Assembly: GCF_050633145.1 (NCBI RefSeq)
Contig: NZ_JBOEFY010000025.1
Coordinates: 1-64,000 of the forward strand
Origin: Kordia sp050633145
GTDB lineage: Bacteria > Bacteroidota > Bacteroidia > Flavobacteriales > Flavobacteriaceae
Reading direction: 5' to 3'
DNA length: 64,000 bases
Below are positions 8,617 through 17,478 of the stretch, in pieces; the stretch's first letter is position 1; every line of letters begins with the position of its first letter. Made by a program: the position numbers and the translations under genes. The notes below the pieces were generated by a model. It had not been told where the DNA came from, searched no databases, and saw only the letters and a list, made by a program, of their open reading frames with translations.

Positions 8617-8880
8617 ATGACCGATGACAAGCAAAAACGCGCAAAAGCATACTGGAAAGAAAACATAAAATACCTGCTCATCTTATTATCTATATGGTTT
8701 GTGGTTTCCTATGGTTGCGGAATTCTATTCAGAGAAGAACTCAACCAATTTAGACTTGGCGGATTTAAACTAGGTTTTTGGTTTGCACAGCAAGGATCTA
8801 TCTACGTATTTGTAATTCTCATCTTCGTTTATGTCCGATTAATGAACAAACTAGATAAAAAATACGGTTTCGACGAATAA
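8617..8880 (+). CDS. DUF4212 small subunit of a sodium/solute symporter
   Basis: This 87-residue protein has two membrane helices (residues about 19-40 and 55-75) and a charged tail ending LDKKYGFDE. This is the usual shape of DUF4212 proteins, which are encoded immediately before a VC_2705-type sodium:solute symporter and are thought to form its small subunit in the inner membrane. The large subunit follows after 28 bases. The GIL-FREELN segment between the helices is characteristic of the family. Confidence 0.85.
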   Translation: MTDDKQKRAKAYWKENIKYLLILLSIWFVVSYGCGILFREELNQFRLGGFKLGFWFAQQGSIYVFVILIFVYVRLMNKLDKKYGFDE

Positions 8881-8908
8881 TTTGATCACAACTTAAAAGC
8901 AAAAAAAC

Positions 8909-10681
8909 ATGAGTGTACAAACATGGACTTGGATCTTAGTTGGGGTAACATTTGCCCTTTATTTCGGAATCGCAATTTGGGCAAGAGCAGGGTCAACCAA
9001 AGAATTTTATGTTGCTGGCGGAGGTGTTTCTCCTTTAGCAAATGGTATGGCAACTGCTGCCGATTGGATGAGTGCAGCCTCTTTTATAAGCATGGCCGGA
9101 TTGATTTCCTTTATGGGTTATGACGGTTCTGTATTTTTAATGGGATGGACAGGCGGATATGTATTACTTGCATTATTACTAGCGCCATATCTGCGGAAAT
9201 TCGGAAAATTTACGGTGCCCGATTTTATTGGAGATCGTTACTATTCAAACACTGCAAGAACAGTAGCCATTATTTGCGCCTTAATTGTATCGTTTACCTA
9301 TGTTGCTGGACAAATGCGCGGTGTGGGAATTGTATTTTCACAGTTCTTGCAAGTAGACATTAATATTGGAGTTATCATAGGAATGTCGGTGGTGTTAATC
9401 TTTGCCTTTTTAGGCGGAATGAAAGGAATCACGTATACACAAGTAGCACAATATTGCGTGCTCATCTTCGCATTTATGGTGCCAGCATTCTTTATTTCTA
9501 TGCAAATGACAGGAAACATCATTCCGCAAATAGGAATGGGAGGAGAAGTAGAAGGCGGAACGTTTCTGCTGGACAAACTCGACGCACTGCATACAGAACT
9601 CGGTTTCAATGAATATACCAGCGGAACCAAATCAACTTGGGATGTATTTGCAATCACACTTGCATTAATGGTCGGAACGGCAGGATTACCTCATGTAATT
9701 GTACGTTTCTTTACCGTACCAAAAGTAAAAGACGCACGTAAATCAGCTGGATTGGCATTACTATTCATTGCAATTTTATACACAACAGCACCAGCAATTG
9801 CAGTATTCTCTAGAACGAACTTGATTGAAACGGTAAGTAATACCGAATACGAACAGATTCCAGAATGGTTCAAAAACTGGGAAAACACAGGATTAATTGC
9901 TTGGTCAGATAAAAATGGCGATGGAAAAATTCAATATGTAGCTGGAGATGCTTTAGTTGGGAAACCACAATACACAGCAGAAAGAGGAACACACGGAGAA
10001 CGCATGGTTTCCAATGCAACCATGCAAAAAAATGAATTGTATGTAGATAGAGATATTATGGTATTGGCAAATCCGGAAATTGCAAAATTACCGAATTGGG
10101 TCATAGCTTTAGTTGCCGCTGGCGGATTGGCAGCAGCATTATCTACAGCCGCAGGATTGTTACTCGTAATCTCAACATCCATCTCTCACGATTTAATCAA
10201 AAAACAATTAAAACCAGATATTTCAGACAAAGGTGAATTATTAGCTGCGCGAATTGCAATTTTTGTAGCCATCATCATTGCTGGTTTATTCGGAATTTAC
10301 CCGCCAGGATTTGTCGCCGCCGTCGTCGCCTTGGCATTTGGTTTGGCGGCAGCATCATTTTTCCCAGCAATTATTCTAGGAATTTTTGACAAACGAATGA
10401 ATAAACAAGGCGCTATTGCAGGAATGGTCGTTGGAATTGTATTAATGTTATACTACATGATTCGTTACAAAACAGGACTTATCGGCGTACTAGAACCCTT
10501 ACCGAAAAGCGAATGGTGGTTTGGAACATCGCCCGAAGGATTTGGAACAATAGCAATGTTTGTAAACGTTGTTGTTTCCATAGTAGTTTCAAGATTGACT
10601 CCTGCGCCACCAAAAGAAGTGCAAGAGCTGGTAGAAAACATTAGAATACCTTCTGGAGCAGGCGAAGCTTCTGATCATTAA
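8909..10681 (+). CDS. Sodium:solute symporter, large subunit (acetate/monocarboxylate type)
   Basis: 590 residues with about 13 membrane helices. The N-terminal FYVAGGGVSPLANGMATAAD and DWMSAASFISMAGLI segments are the sodium/substrate site region of the SSS family, closest to the cation/acetate symporter (ActP) and VC_2705 group. A soluble loop of about 75 residues (about 310-385) separates helices in mid-protein and includes a DKNGDGKIQ segment with an EF-hand-like calcium-ligand pattern. The DUF4212 partner precedes it, and acetyl-CoA synthetase (12823-14730) follows two genes later, so acetate or a related short-chain acid is the likely substrate. The exact substrate is inferred from context. 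Confidence 0.85.
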   Translation: MSVQTWTWILVGVTFALYFGIAIWARAGSTKEFYVAGGGVSPLANGMATAADWMSAASFISMAGLISFMGYDGSVFLMGWTGGYVLLALLLAPYLRKFGKFTVPDFIGDRYYSNTARTVAIICALIVSFTYVAGQMRGVGIVFSQFLQVDINIGVIIGMSVVLIFAFLGGMKGITYTQVAQYCVLIFAFMVPAFFISMQMTGNIIPQIGMGGEVEGGTFLLDKLDALHTELGFNEYTSGTKSTWDVFAITLALMVGTAGLPHVIVRFFTVPKVKDARKSAGLALLFIAILYTTAPAIAVFSRTNLIETVSNTEYEQIPEWFKNWENTGLIAWSDKNGDGKIQYVAGDALVGKPQYTAERGTHGERMVSNATMQKNELYVDRDIMVLANPEIAKLPNWVIALVAAGGLAAALSTAAGLLLVISTSISHDLIKKQLKPDISDKGELLAARIAIFVAIIIAGLFGIYPPGFVAAVVALAFGLAAASFFPAIILGIFDKRMNKQGAIAGMVVGIVLMLYYMIRYKTGLIGVLEPLPKSEWWFGTSPEGFGTIAMFVNVVVSIVVSRLTPAPPKEVQELVENIRIPSGAGEASDH

Positions 10682-10695
10682 ACATAAAGAAGAGA

Positions 10696-10748
10696 ATACA
10701 AGCGAGTAGATATCTAATAGTGAGTAGTTTTTTATAGATACAAGCGAG
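10696..10748 (+). repeat. Pair of 11-bp direct repeats before the SMI1/KNR4 gene
   Basis: The sequence atacaagcgag occurs at 10696-10706 and again at 10738-10748, 42 bases apart start to start, close to four helical turns. Both lie in the gap between the symporter and the SMI1/KNR4 gene. They could be regulator half-sites or decayed copies of an intergenic repeat; nothing else distinguishes these. Confidence 0.4.
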
Positions 10749-10783
10749 ATAGTTGCGCTAGCAGAGAGTAGAATAAATAAATT

Positions 10784-11257
10784 ATGAGAGATTTAAACGA
10801 GTTACAATTAAAAAGAGGCGGTGAGCAACTCACCGAAGAACAATATGAAACTTTTTTAACAAGTTATAACCTTATATTACCTCAATCATATAAAGAGTTT
10901 ATGCTATTTAAAAATGGAGGTTATAGTAGTGTAAATAGTTATGATGGAGGAACCATAAATTTTGGATATTCAGTAGATGAATTTTTTATGATAGGAGAAA
11001 TATGGGGTCTAGGCGAAAGACCAGAAGGTGTGGATGTTCGTAATGTTCGTTCTACACTAGAACATCCAGCACTTGTAGATAATATTACATCTACGCTATA
11101 TCCTTTTGCTTCTGGCGGTGGTGGAGTTTTCTTGTGTATAGGTAAAGATGATCATAAAATTTATTCGATTTATCAAAGTGATGATGAGCCTACTTACGTG
11201 GCACCATCTTTCGAAGACTTTATAAATGGTTTGGAAGATGTTCCTTATGAAGAATAA
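10784..11257 (+). CDS. SMI1/KNR4 family protein
   Basis: 157 residues with the SMI1/KNR4 (SUKH) pattern: an N-terminal helix followed by YNLILPQSYKEFMLFKNGGY, the GE-WGL strand region, and a late YPFASGGGGVFLCIG segment followed by PSFEDFINGL. In bacteria this superfamily is best known as immunity proteins for polymorphic toxins, but solitary copies are common and often lack a toxin partner. No toxin is encoded nearby. It sits between the acetate symporter and a lipoprotein gene, with an AT-rich leader holding two direct repeats. Cytoplasmic. A role in immunity is a family inference only. Confidence 0.75.
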   Translation: MRDLNELQLKRGGEQLTEEQYETFLTSYNLILPQSYKEFMLFKNGGYSSVNSYDGGTINFGYSVDEFFMIGEIWGLGERPEGVDVRNVRSTLEHPALVDNITSTLYPFASGGGGVFLCIGKDDHKIYSIYQSDDEPTYVAPSFEDFINGLEDVPYEE

Positions 11258-11296
11258 GAGATTATCGAAATACTTGACCAATGATTCCTGTATAAA

Positions 11297-12652
11297 ATGA
11301 AATTAAAAACACTATACATATTACTATTTTTTTCTTGTTTCCAGGGTTGTACATCACTTGAGGTAAACCGAGTAGCGTATGAAACAATGCTTGGGTTTAC
11401 TATAAACGAAAAACAAGCTAAAAATCTTAAACATAATTATTTTGAGTTAGGGTACCATGACGATTTGTTATTGAGTAAAAAAATGAAAAACAATAAAATA
11501 AACAATAATTATGCAGAGTATTTCCAAATTTCAAGCGCTAAAAAAGATTCCATAAAGAATACAATTGATAAAGTAGCCAGTACAAAATTTGTAAATGGAA
11601 GTAGAACTATTGCAGGAATTTATCGAACTACTTTTACTGAAAAAGAAGATTATGACAACTATTTAATTATCAACAAAGAAACCTATGGTCAAAGCTTTAT
11701 TCTATATGATATATATGTTACAGTACATAATAATGTGATTGCATTAAAAGCAAAAGAAGACCTTAACATGAATAATGAATTAAATAAAGGTTCTTATGGT
11801 TCTAATTCATCTGTAGATTATGAAAAATATTATCACGACGAATTTGGAAAACTCTTATTGTCTTGTAATTACAGTTATCGAGAAGGAGAATGCTATGTCT
11901 GTAAAGAAGATGAAGAAGGAATAGTAGATAAGATAGAAACGTTTAAACTGTCTGATTTTTCCAAAATGAAACATAAATATTTTCCTTTTCAAAATATAAG
12001 TTATTTGGAAAACGAAGAAGTACATCCTCAAGGGCCTTATCTAGAATCACTTCATAAAAAAACTCAAAAAAATACTGAATATTTGACCGAAATAGGAACT
12101 CAAACTTCTAAAGAGTTCATAAATCAATTAAACTATTATCAGAAGATTACCTATGAAAATAAAGCTGTGAAAAAGATAGAAATATTTAAAGAACATAAAC
12201 TTTCAAGTATTCAATATTACTTAGATAAAACAGAATCGTTAGAAGCAGTAAAATCAAACTTTACAGCGTATGAAACGTATACTTTAATTGAAACTAGTAA
12301 CGTAAAAAACGGTTCAATATGTATATATTATCACTTTAAAAATAATCAATTAGTTGCTAAAGAAAGAGTTAAAGAAGCTGCTGATGGTAGGGTACTAGCA
12401 AAAGAAGTATTTAAAAAAGAAGACTTTGATAAAGTAGATTATTCAAAAAGCATGAAAGTCTATCACGATTCAAAAAGGAATATCCATTTGGTTTTTTATT
12501 ACAAAAGAAACGGCCTTTTTAAAGATGTTTTTTATAAAACAATGAATGGATATAGTAGTTTAAATCAATCTAATTTTTTTAGTTGGTGGAAGTTAAAAGA
12601 TAATTTTTTCCCAAACGATGATTTAAAATTTTATAGATCAGCAATGTTTTAG
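11297..12652 (+). CDS. Putative lipoprotein of unknown function (451 aa)
   Basis: The start MKLKTLYILLFFSCFQGCTS gives a type II signal peptide with a lipobox ending at Cys18, so the protein is probably membrane-anchored. The mature part is Lys/Asn/Tyr-rich and strongly beta-like in its C-terminal half, with no enzymatic motif. It follows the SMI1/KNR4 gene by 39 bases and may be co-transcribed with it. Its base composition is more AT-rich than the flanking symporter and acs genes, which fits an accessory insertion between the acetate genes. Function unknown. Confidence 0.7.
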   Translation: MKLKTLYILLFFSCFQGCTSLEVNRVAYETMLGFTINEKQAKNLKHNYFELGYHDDLLLSKKMKNNKINNNYAEYFQISSAKKDSIKNTIDKVASTKFVNGSRTIAGIYRTTFTEKEDYDNYLIINKETYGQSFILYDIYVTVHNNVIALKAKEDLNMNNELNKGSYGSNSSVDYEKYYHDEFGKLLLSCNYSYREGECYVCKEDEEGIVDKIETFKLSDFSKMKHKYFPFQNISYLENEEVHPQGPYLESLHKKTQKNTEYLTEIGTQTSKEFINQLNYYQKITYENKAVKKIEIFKEHKLSSIQYYLDKTESLEAVKSNFTAYETYTLIETSNVKNGSICIYYHFKNNQLVAKERVKEAADGRVLAKEVFKKEDFDKVDYSKSMKVYHDSKRNIHLVFYYKRNGLFKDVFYKTMNGYSSLNQSNFFSWWKLKDNFFPNDDLKFYRSAMF

Positions 12653-12822
12653 AAAGAAAGAAAAGGAAGAAGAATGTTATAGAACTCATTTTAGAATTGG
12701 AAGTGAAAAAATTCTTCGTAAATTAATCCGCAACTTTAAAAAACAACAACAACTCATAATAAAACTGATTACACAGAAACTATAATTAGAAAAATAAACC
12801 TTCAAAACGACGTAAACCAACC

Positions 12823-14730
12823 ATGAGTAATTATCACATAAAACACTTAGAAGAATACTATCAAGTATATCGAAAATCAGTTCGAAATCCAGAGGTTTTC
12901 TGGGAAGAAATCGCCGAAGAACATTTTATGTGGCGCAAAAAGTGGGACAATGTGTTGAGCTGGGATTTTACAAAACCAGAAGTAAAATGGTTTGAAGGTG
13001 CACAACTAAATATTACAGAAAACTGTATTGATCGTCATTTACACATTCGTGGTGATAAAACGGCGATTATTTTTGAACCAAACAGCCCAGAAGAAGAAGC
13101 ACAACATATTTCCTATCGTGATTTGCACGAAAAAGTATGTCGCTTTGCCAATGTATTAAAAGAACAAGGCATTCAAAAAGGCGATCGTGTATGTATTTAT
13201 TTACCGATGATTCCCGAATTGGCAATAGCAACTTTAGCCTGCGCGCGAATTGGAGCGATTCATTCCGTAGTATTTGCAGGTTTTTCAGCAACAGCTTTAT
13301 CAACTCGAATCAATGATGCTAGCTGTAAAATGGTCATTACAAGTGATGGTTCGTATCGTGGTGCAAAAACCATCGATTTAAAAGGAATTGTAGACGATGC
13401 TTTGGAAGATTGTGAATGTGTAGAAAGTGTGTTGGTAGCCAAAAGAATCAACTCAGAAATTCAAATGAAAGAAGGACGCGATCATTGGTTGCAACCTTTA
13501 CTAGATGAAGCCTATACAGATTGTGAGCCAGAAATCATGGATGCAGAAGATCCATTATTTATACTATACACTTCTGGTTCAACCGGAAAGCCAAAAGGAA
13601 TGGTACATTCTACGGCTGGTTATATGGTATATACCGCGTACACATTTAAAAACGTATTCCAATATAAAGAAAAAGATGTGTATTGGTGTACGGCAGATAT
13701 TGGCTGGATTACAGGACACAGTTATATCGTATATGGTCCGTTGTGTAACGGTGCAACGACTGTAATGTTTGAAGGAGTTCCAAGTTATCCAGACTATGGA
13801 CGTTTTTGGGAAATTGTACAAAAACACAAAGTCAATCAATTTTATACTGCACCAACTGCCATTCGTGCCTTAGCAAAAGAAGGTGTAGAACATTTAGAAA
13901 AATACGATTTATCATCTATAAAAGTATTGGGAACTGTTGGTGAACCTATCAACGAAGAAGCTTGGCATTGGTATGATGATAATGTTGGAAAACGAAAAGC
14001 TCCAATTGTAGATACATGGTGGCAGACAGAAACAGGTGGAATTATGATTACGCCAATTCCTTTTGCAACACCTACAAAACCAACCTATGCAACCTTGCCT
14101 TTTATAGGAATTCAACCTGCATTGATGGATGAAAATAGTCAAGAAATTAAAGGAAATCAAGTAGATGGACGACTGTGTATTAAATTTCCTTGGCCAAGTA
14201 TGGCACGAACTATTTGGGGAAATCATCAACGATATAAAGACACGTATTTTTCAGCTTATGAAAACAAATATTTTACAGGAGATGGTGCTTTGCGCGATGA
14301 AGTTGGGTATTACCGAATTACAGGTAGAGTAGATGATGTTATTATTGTTTCTGGTCATAACTTAGGAACTGCACCAATTGAAGATGCGATCAACGAACAT
14401 CCTGCTGTGGCGGAATCTGCCATTGTCGGATTTCCACATGACATCAAAGGAAATGCATTGTATGGTTATGTTACGCTAAAAGAAACGGGAGAAGGACGAA
14501 ACCATGACAATCTTCGCAAAGAAATCAATCAAATCATTACCGAACAAATTGGTCCAATTGCGAAATTAAATAAAGTACAATTTACTGCGGGATTGCCAAA
14601 AACACGTTCTGGAAAAATCATGCGACGTATTTTACGAAAAATAGCAAGTAAAGATACTAGTAACTTAGGTGATACAAGTACATTACTAAACCCAGAAGTT
14701 GTCCAAGATATTATGGACAACGCTTTGTAA
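12823..14730 (+). CDS. acs: Acetyl-CoA synthetase (AMP-forming acetate-CoA ligase)
   Basis: This 635-residue enzyme activates acetate to acetyl-CoA through acetyl-AMP. It carries the ANL-superfamily motifs: YTSGSTGKPKGMVHS (P-loop, about residue 249), DTWWQTETGG (adenylate site, about 398), GRVDDVIIVSGHNLGT (hinge, about 503), and KTRSGKIMRRILRK near the C-terminus with the catalytic lysine that is the usual target of protein acetylation. Length and order match Acs. With the symporter upstream it makes an acetate import and activation unit. A terminator follows at 14753-14785. Confidence 0.95.
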   Translation: MSNYHIKHLEEYYQVYRKSVRNPEVFWEEIAEEHFMWRKKWDNVLSWDFTKPEVKWFEGAQLNITENCIDRHLHIRGDKTAIIFEPNSPEEEAQHISYRDLHEKVCRFANVLKEQGIQKGDRVCIYLPMIPELAIATLACARIGAIHSVVFAGFSATALSTRINDASCKMVITSDGSYRGAKTIDLKGIVDDALEDCECVESVLVAKRINSEIQMKEGRDHWLQPLLDEAYTDCEPEIMDAEDPLFILYTSGSTGKPKGMVHSTAGYMVYTAYTFKNVFQYKEKDVYWCTADIGWITGHSYIVYGPLCNGATTVMFEGVPSYPDYGRFWEIVQKHKVNQFYTAPTAIRALAKEGVEHLEKYDLSSIKVLGTVGEPINEEAWHWYDDNVGKRKAPIVDTWWQTETGGIMITPIPFATPTKPTYATLPFIGIQPALMDENSQEIKGNQVDGRLCIKFPWPSMARTIWGNHQRYKDTYFSAYENKYFTGDGALRDEVGYYRITGRVDDVIIVSGHNLGTAPIEDAINEHPAVAESAIVGFPHDIKGNALYGYVTLKETGEGRNHDNLRKEINQIITEQIGPIAKLNKVQFTAGLPKTRSGKIMRRILRKIASKDTSNLGDTSTLLNPEVVQDIMDNAL

Positions 14731-14752
14731 TAACAACAATTATATACTATAC

Positions 14753-14785
14753 AAAAGCTCCTTGATACAATTTCAAGGAGCTTTT
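14753..14785. terminator. Bidirectional terminator between acs and the alpha/beta-hydrolase gene
   Basis: A 13-bp stem (aaaagctccttga at 14753-14765 with tcaaggagctttt at 14773-14785) flanked by A-rich and T-rich runs, located between two convergent genes. It can serve both strands. Confidence 0.85.
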
Positions 14786-14795
14786 TTATAACATC

Positions 14796-15773
14796 TTAGT
14801 TAGATAAATTCCTCATAAAAACGCGTATTTTTTGCATGATGTCTATACCATCTTCTTCCAAAGCAAAATGTCCTGTATCATATATGTGATAATCGATATT
14901 TTTAGCATCTTTCTTAAAAGCTGCTGCACCACTTTCTGGAAAAAAAGCATCATTCTTTCCCCAAACAACTAACACAGGCGGCTGATGATCTCTAATATAT
15001 TGTTGCCATTTTGGATATAACTTTACGTTATTCTGATAATCATAAAATAAATCGAGCTGTACTTTATGCGCATTTGGTCTTTGAAAACGGTAATAATCCA
15101 AATGCCAATTATCAGGGTTTACCAATTCAGGATTTCGTGTTCCGTGTGTGTATTGCCATTTCAAACCTTCTAATGAGAATATAGGCAACAATGCTTTTTC
15201 GGTAGCTTCATTTCTATTTGCCCATAAATCTCTAATACCTTTCCATGCATCGCCAAGTCCTTCTTCATAAGCGTTTCCGTTTTGCGTGATGATTCCTGTA
15301 ACTCTATCTGGATGTGCAGTTGCAATTCTAAAACCAACAGGCGCACCATAATCTTGTACCATCAATGCATACGAATTGATATTTTTTTGTTCTAGGAAAG
15401 CATCAATTGTTCGTGCAATAGTGTCAAAAGTATAAGTGTATTCATTTGGAGATGGAAAATCACTGTTACCAAAACCTGGATAATCTGGAGCTATCAAATG
15501 AAATTCATCTGCTAAGGAAAGTAACACTTTTCTATATTGATGTGAAGATGCAGGAAACCCATGTAGCAATACAATTGTTGGATTTTTAGGATTTCCAGCT
15601 TCGCGATATGCAATATTTACATTGTTGATTTTAATCGTTTTATAGCTTATGTCTGCTATGTTTGCCATAGTTTCTACTTGAGCTATTTCTTTTTGTGCTG
15701 AATGTGCTTTTTCTGTTTCGCAACTTGCAATCATAAACGTTGTTACAACTAGCATTAGGAATATTTTTTTCAT
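14796..15773 (-). CDS. Lipoprotein alpha/beta hydrolase, epoxide hydrolase/dehalogenase-like
   Basis: 325 residues. The N-terminus MKKIFLMLVVTTFMIASCE is a lipoprotein signal with Cys18. The hydrolase core shows the oxyanion strand VLLHGFPASSHQYR, a nucleophile elbow MVQDYGAPVGF in which the nucleophile is Asp (as in epoxide hydrolases and haloalkane dehalogenases rather than Ser esterases), an acid candidate in VVWGKNDAFFPE, and a catalytic His in YDTGHFALEED. It overlaps the upstream NTF2-like gene by four bases (ATGA), so translation is coupled. Both lie downstream of a TetR-type regulator with matching operators. The natural substrate cannot be inferred. Confidence 0.8.
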   Translation of the reverse strand: MKKIFLMLVVTTFMIASCETEKAHSAQKEIAQVETMANIADISYKTIKINNVNIAYREAGNPKNPTIVLLHGFPASSHQYRKVLLSLADEFHLIAPDYPGFGNSDFPSPNEYTYTFDTIARTIDAFLEQKNINSYALMVQDYGAPVGFRIATAHPDRVTGIITQNGNAYEEGLGDAWKGIRDLWANRNEATEKALLPIFSLEGLKWQYTHGTRNPELVNPDNWHLDYYRFQRPNAHKVQLDLFYDYQNNVKLYPKWQQYIRDHQPPVLVVWGKNDAFFPESGAAAFKKDAKNIDYHIYDTGHFALEEDGIDIMQKIRVFMRNLSN

Positions 15774-16183
15774 AATTTTCGATCAGATTCGTTAATGGCA
15801 AGATCATTTATACTTGCGTAGCGTTTTTGCATCAATCCGTTTTCATCAAACTCCCAGTTTTCATTGCCATAGGCTCTAAACCATTGTCCAGTTTCATTTC
15901 TGTATTCATATTCAAAACGAACTGCAATGCGATTTTCATGGAATGACCAAAGTTCTTTTTTAAGGGTATAATCGAGTTCCTTGGTCCATTTGTCAGCGAG
16001 AAACGCTTGCACTTCGGTTCTTCCATTGATAAATTGGTTTCTATTTCTCCATTCGGTACCAAGCGAATATGCTTTCGATATTTTTATAGGATCTTTACTA
16101 TTCCAAGCATCTTCTGCCATTTGAATTTTTTGTATTGCCGTTTCTTTCGTAAAAGGTGGCAAAGGATATTTTTTTTCTATCAT
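15770..16183 (-). CDS. NTF2-like / DUF1348 family protein
   Basis: The 137 residues form one SnoaL/NTF2-like cone. The patterns AEDAWNSKDP, WRNRNQFINGRTEVQAFL and ALRFEYEY-like RIAVRFEYEYRNETGQWFRAYGNENWEF are typical of DUF1348 proteins. These small proteins are often encoded with hydrolases or under TetR control, but have no assigned reaction. The ATG at 16183 lies 10 bases from a TetR-like operator (16194-16211), and the 3' end overlaps the hydrolase start in ATGA. It is therefore the first gene of a regulated two-gene unit. Confidence 0.8.
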   Translation of the reverse strand: MIEKKYPLPPFTKETAIQKIQMAEDAWNSKDPIKISKAYSLGTEWRNRNQFINGRTEVQAFLADKWTKELDYTLKKELWSFHENRIAVRFEYEYRNETGQWFRAYGNENWEFDENGLMQKRYASINDLAINESDRKL

Positions 16184-16193
16184 TATTTATTTT

Positions 16194-16211
16194 TTAACAA
16201 ACGTTCGGTAA
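16194..16211. promoter_or_regulatory. Putative TetR operator before the NTF2/hydrolase operon
   Basis: The 18 bases ttaacaaacgttcggtaa match 15 of 18 positions of the palindrome in front of the tetR-type gene (16823-16840). It sits just upstream of the NTF2-like start codon, where a bound repressor would block transcription or early elongation. Confidence 0.6.
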
Positions 16212-16230
16212 ATGAATTAATTAAATTTTT

Positions 16231-16794
16231 TTAAGTGTTGAGGTATCTATTTTCAATATGTAATAAAGTATTTTCAAACACGGAAATATCTGCTATTCCT
16301 TTAGTGACAATCAAACTTCCTTGAACTTCAATTAATGTTTGTAATGCGTTTTTCTTTGCTTCCGTAGGCGCAAGGTTTAAAGCAATTCCGATTTCGGTAA
16401 AAGCATCAATCCATTGCTTCATTCCACTATTAATTTGTTGCTCAAAAAGTTCCAATCCTGTTTGCATAGATAAGGCTCTAAAAATGCAGACTTCTTTTCC
16501 ATTATCATACAAACTTCGAATTCCTTCCAAACCGTTTTTTAGGCGCAATTCGGGAGTGTGTTCCTTATTTTGTAAACTTTGAAATATATGTTCTTTTATC
16601 CAAGTATCAATATAACTAAAAACAGCTTCTGCCATTTCTTGCTTTCCGTTTGGAAACCGATGGTATAAGCTTGCTTTTTTTAAACCGGTAGCTTCAGCCA
16701 ACTCTTTTAAACTAGCACCTTCATATCCATTGGAACGAAAAACTTTGGTTAAGCCAATTAAAATGTCGTTATCTAATACTTTTTGTGGTCTCAT
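16231..16794 (-). CDS. TetR/AcrR family transcriptional regulator
   Basis: Starting at the ATG at 16794 (MRPQKVLDND) the product has 187 residues. The N-terminal DNA-binding helix-turn-helix is clear: VFRSNGYEGASLKELAEATG, then LKKASLYHRFPNGKQEMAEAV. The C-terminal helical domain resembles TetR_C_16-type or YxaF/LmrA-type ligand-binding halves (ACRFRALSMQTGLELF-like region). A perfect palindrome upstream of its own start and a near copy before the downstream NTF2/hydrolase genes indicate autorepression and control of that unit. The ligand is unknown. The 6 codons upstream of the chosen start (MFYICS) lack support. Confidence 0.85.
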   Translation of the reverse strand: MRPQKVLDNDILIGLTKVFRSNGYEGASLKELAEATGLKKASLYHRFPNGKQEMAEAVFSYIDTWIKEHIFQSLQNKEHTPELRLKNGLEGIRSLYDNGKEVCIFRALSMQTGLELFEQQINSGMKQWIDAFTEIGIALNLAPTEAKKNALQTLIEVQGSLIVTKGIADISVFENTLLHIENRYLNT

Positions 16795-16822
16795 GCTGCA
16801 AATGTAAAACAAAAATTATAAG

Positions 16823-16840
16823 TTACCAAACGATTGGTAA
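16823..16840. promoter_or_regulatory. Palindromic operator of the TetR-type regulator
   Basis: ttaccaa-acga-ttggtaa is an inverted repeat with 7-base arms about 29 bases upstream of the regulator start. Its size and symmetry are typical of TetR-family operators, and the related site at 16194-16211 supports the function. Confidence 0.7.
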
Positions 16841-16896
16841 AAAACTAAATTATTTAAGGATTTGTATGCGTATTAAATACTGTGAAATGTATACTG

Positions 16897-16932
16897 AAAA
16901 AGCGATGTAACACTAATGTTAGATCGCTTTTT
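16897..16932 (-). terminator. Terminator after the HbpS/GlcG-like gene
   Basis: The arms aaaaagcgat (16897-16906) and atcgcttttt (16923-16932) pair, with an inner taaca/tgtta stem inside the loop. It lies 19 bases downstream of the minus-strand gene ending at 16952 and carries a T-run on that strand. Confidence 0.8.
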
Positions 16933-16951
16933 AATATATGTTAATTGTGTA

Positions 16952-17350
16952 TTAAAGTGCCAAAGCTCCTGCTTCTGCAACTGTATGATCGTTTTCAACA
17001 GAACTTCCACTTACGCCAATAGCGCCAATAACTTCGCCTGCTGCGTTTTTAATTGGTACGCCACCAGGAAAAGTAATCAATCCGTTATTAGAATGTTCAA
17101 TATTGTAAAGTGCTCCGCCTGGTTGTGATAACTCTCCAATAATTCCTGTATTCATGTCAAAATAACGTGCTGTTTTTGCTTTTTTGATTGAGATGTCTAA
17201 TGAACCTAACCATGCACCGTCCATACGTGCAAAGGCTACTAAGTTTGCTCCTGCATCAACTACTGCAATGTTCATTTTAGTATCTATTTCAATAGATTTT
17301 GCTTGTGCTACTGAAATTATTTTTTCTGCTTGTTTTAATGTAATATTCAT
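16952..17350 (-). CDS. HbpS/GlcG (DUF336) heme-binding family protein
   Basis: The 132 residues match the HbpS-like family: ITLKQAEKIISVAQAKSIEI at the start, AVVDAGANLVAFARMDGAW in the middle, then GGVPIKNAAGEVIGAIGVSG and a C-terminal ENDHTVAEAGALAL. Family members form octamers; some bind haem or act as accessory sensors, and others sit in glycolate or diol operons with uncertain roles. No signal peptide is present here, so it is probably cytoplasmic. The neighbour at 17479-18315 is an AraC regulator on the same strand, which could control it. Confidence 0.85.
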   Translation of the reverse strand: MNITLKQAEKIISVAQAKSIEIDTKMNIAVVDAGANLVAFARMDGAWLGSLDISIKKAKTARYFDMNTGIIGELSQPGGALYNIEHSNNGLITFPGGVPIKNAAGEVIGAIGVSGSSVENDHTVAEAGALAL

Positions 17351-17478
17351 AATGTTGTTTTTTTCTAATTAAAATAATACTGCAAAATAACAGAAGAAAA
17401 CGTTCTTGTATATTACCAAAAAAGGTCATTGATTTATGAAAAAAGGTCAAAAGTAGAAAATAGTAGAAGGAAGAATGT

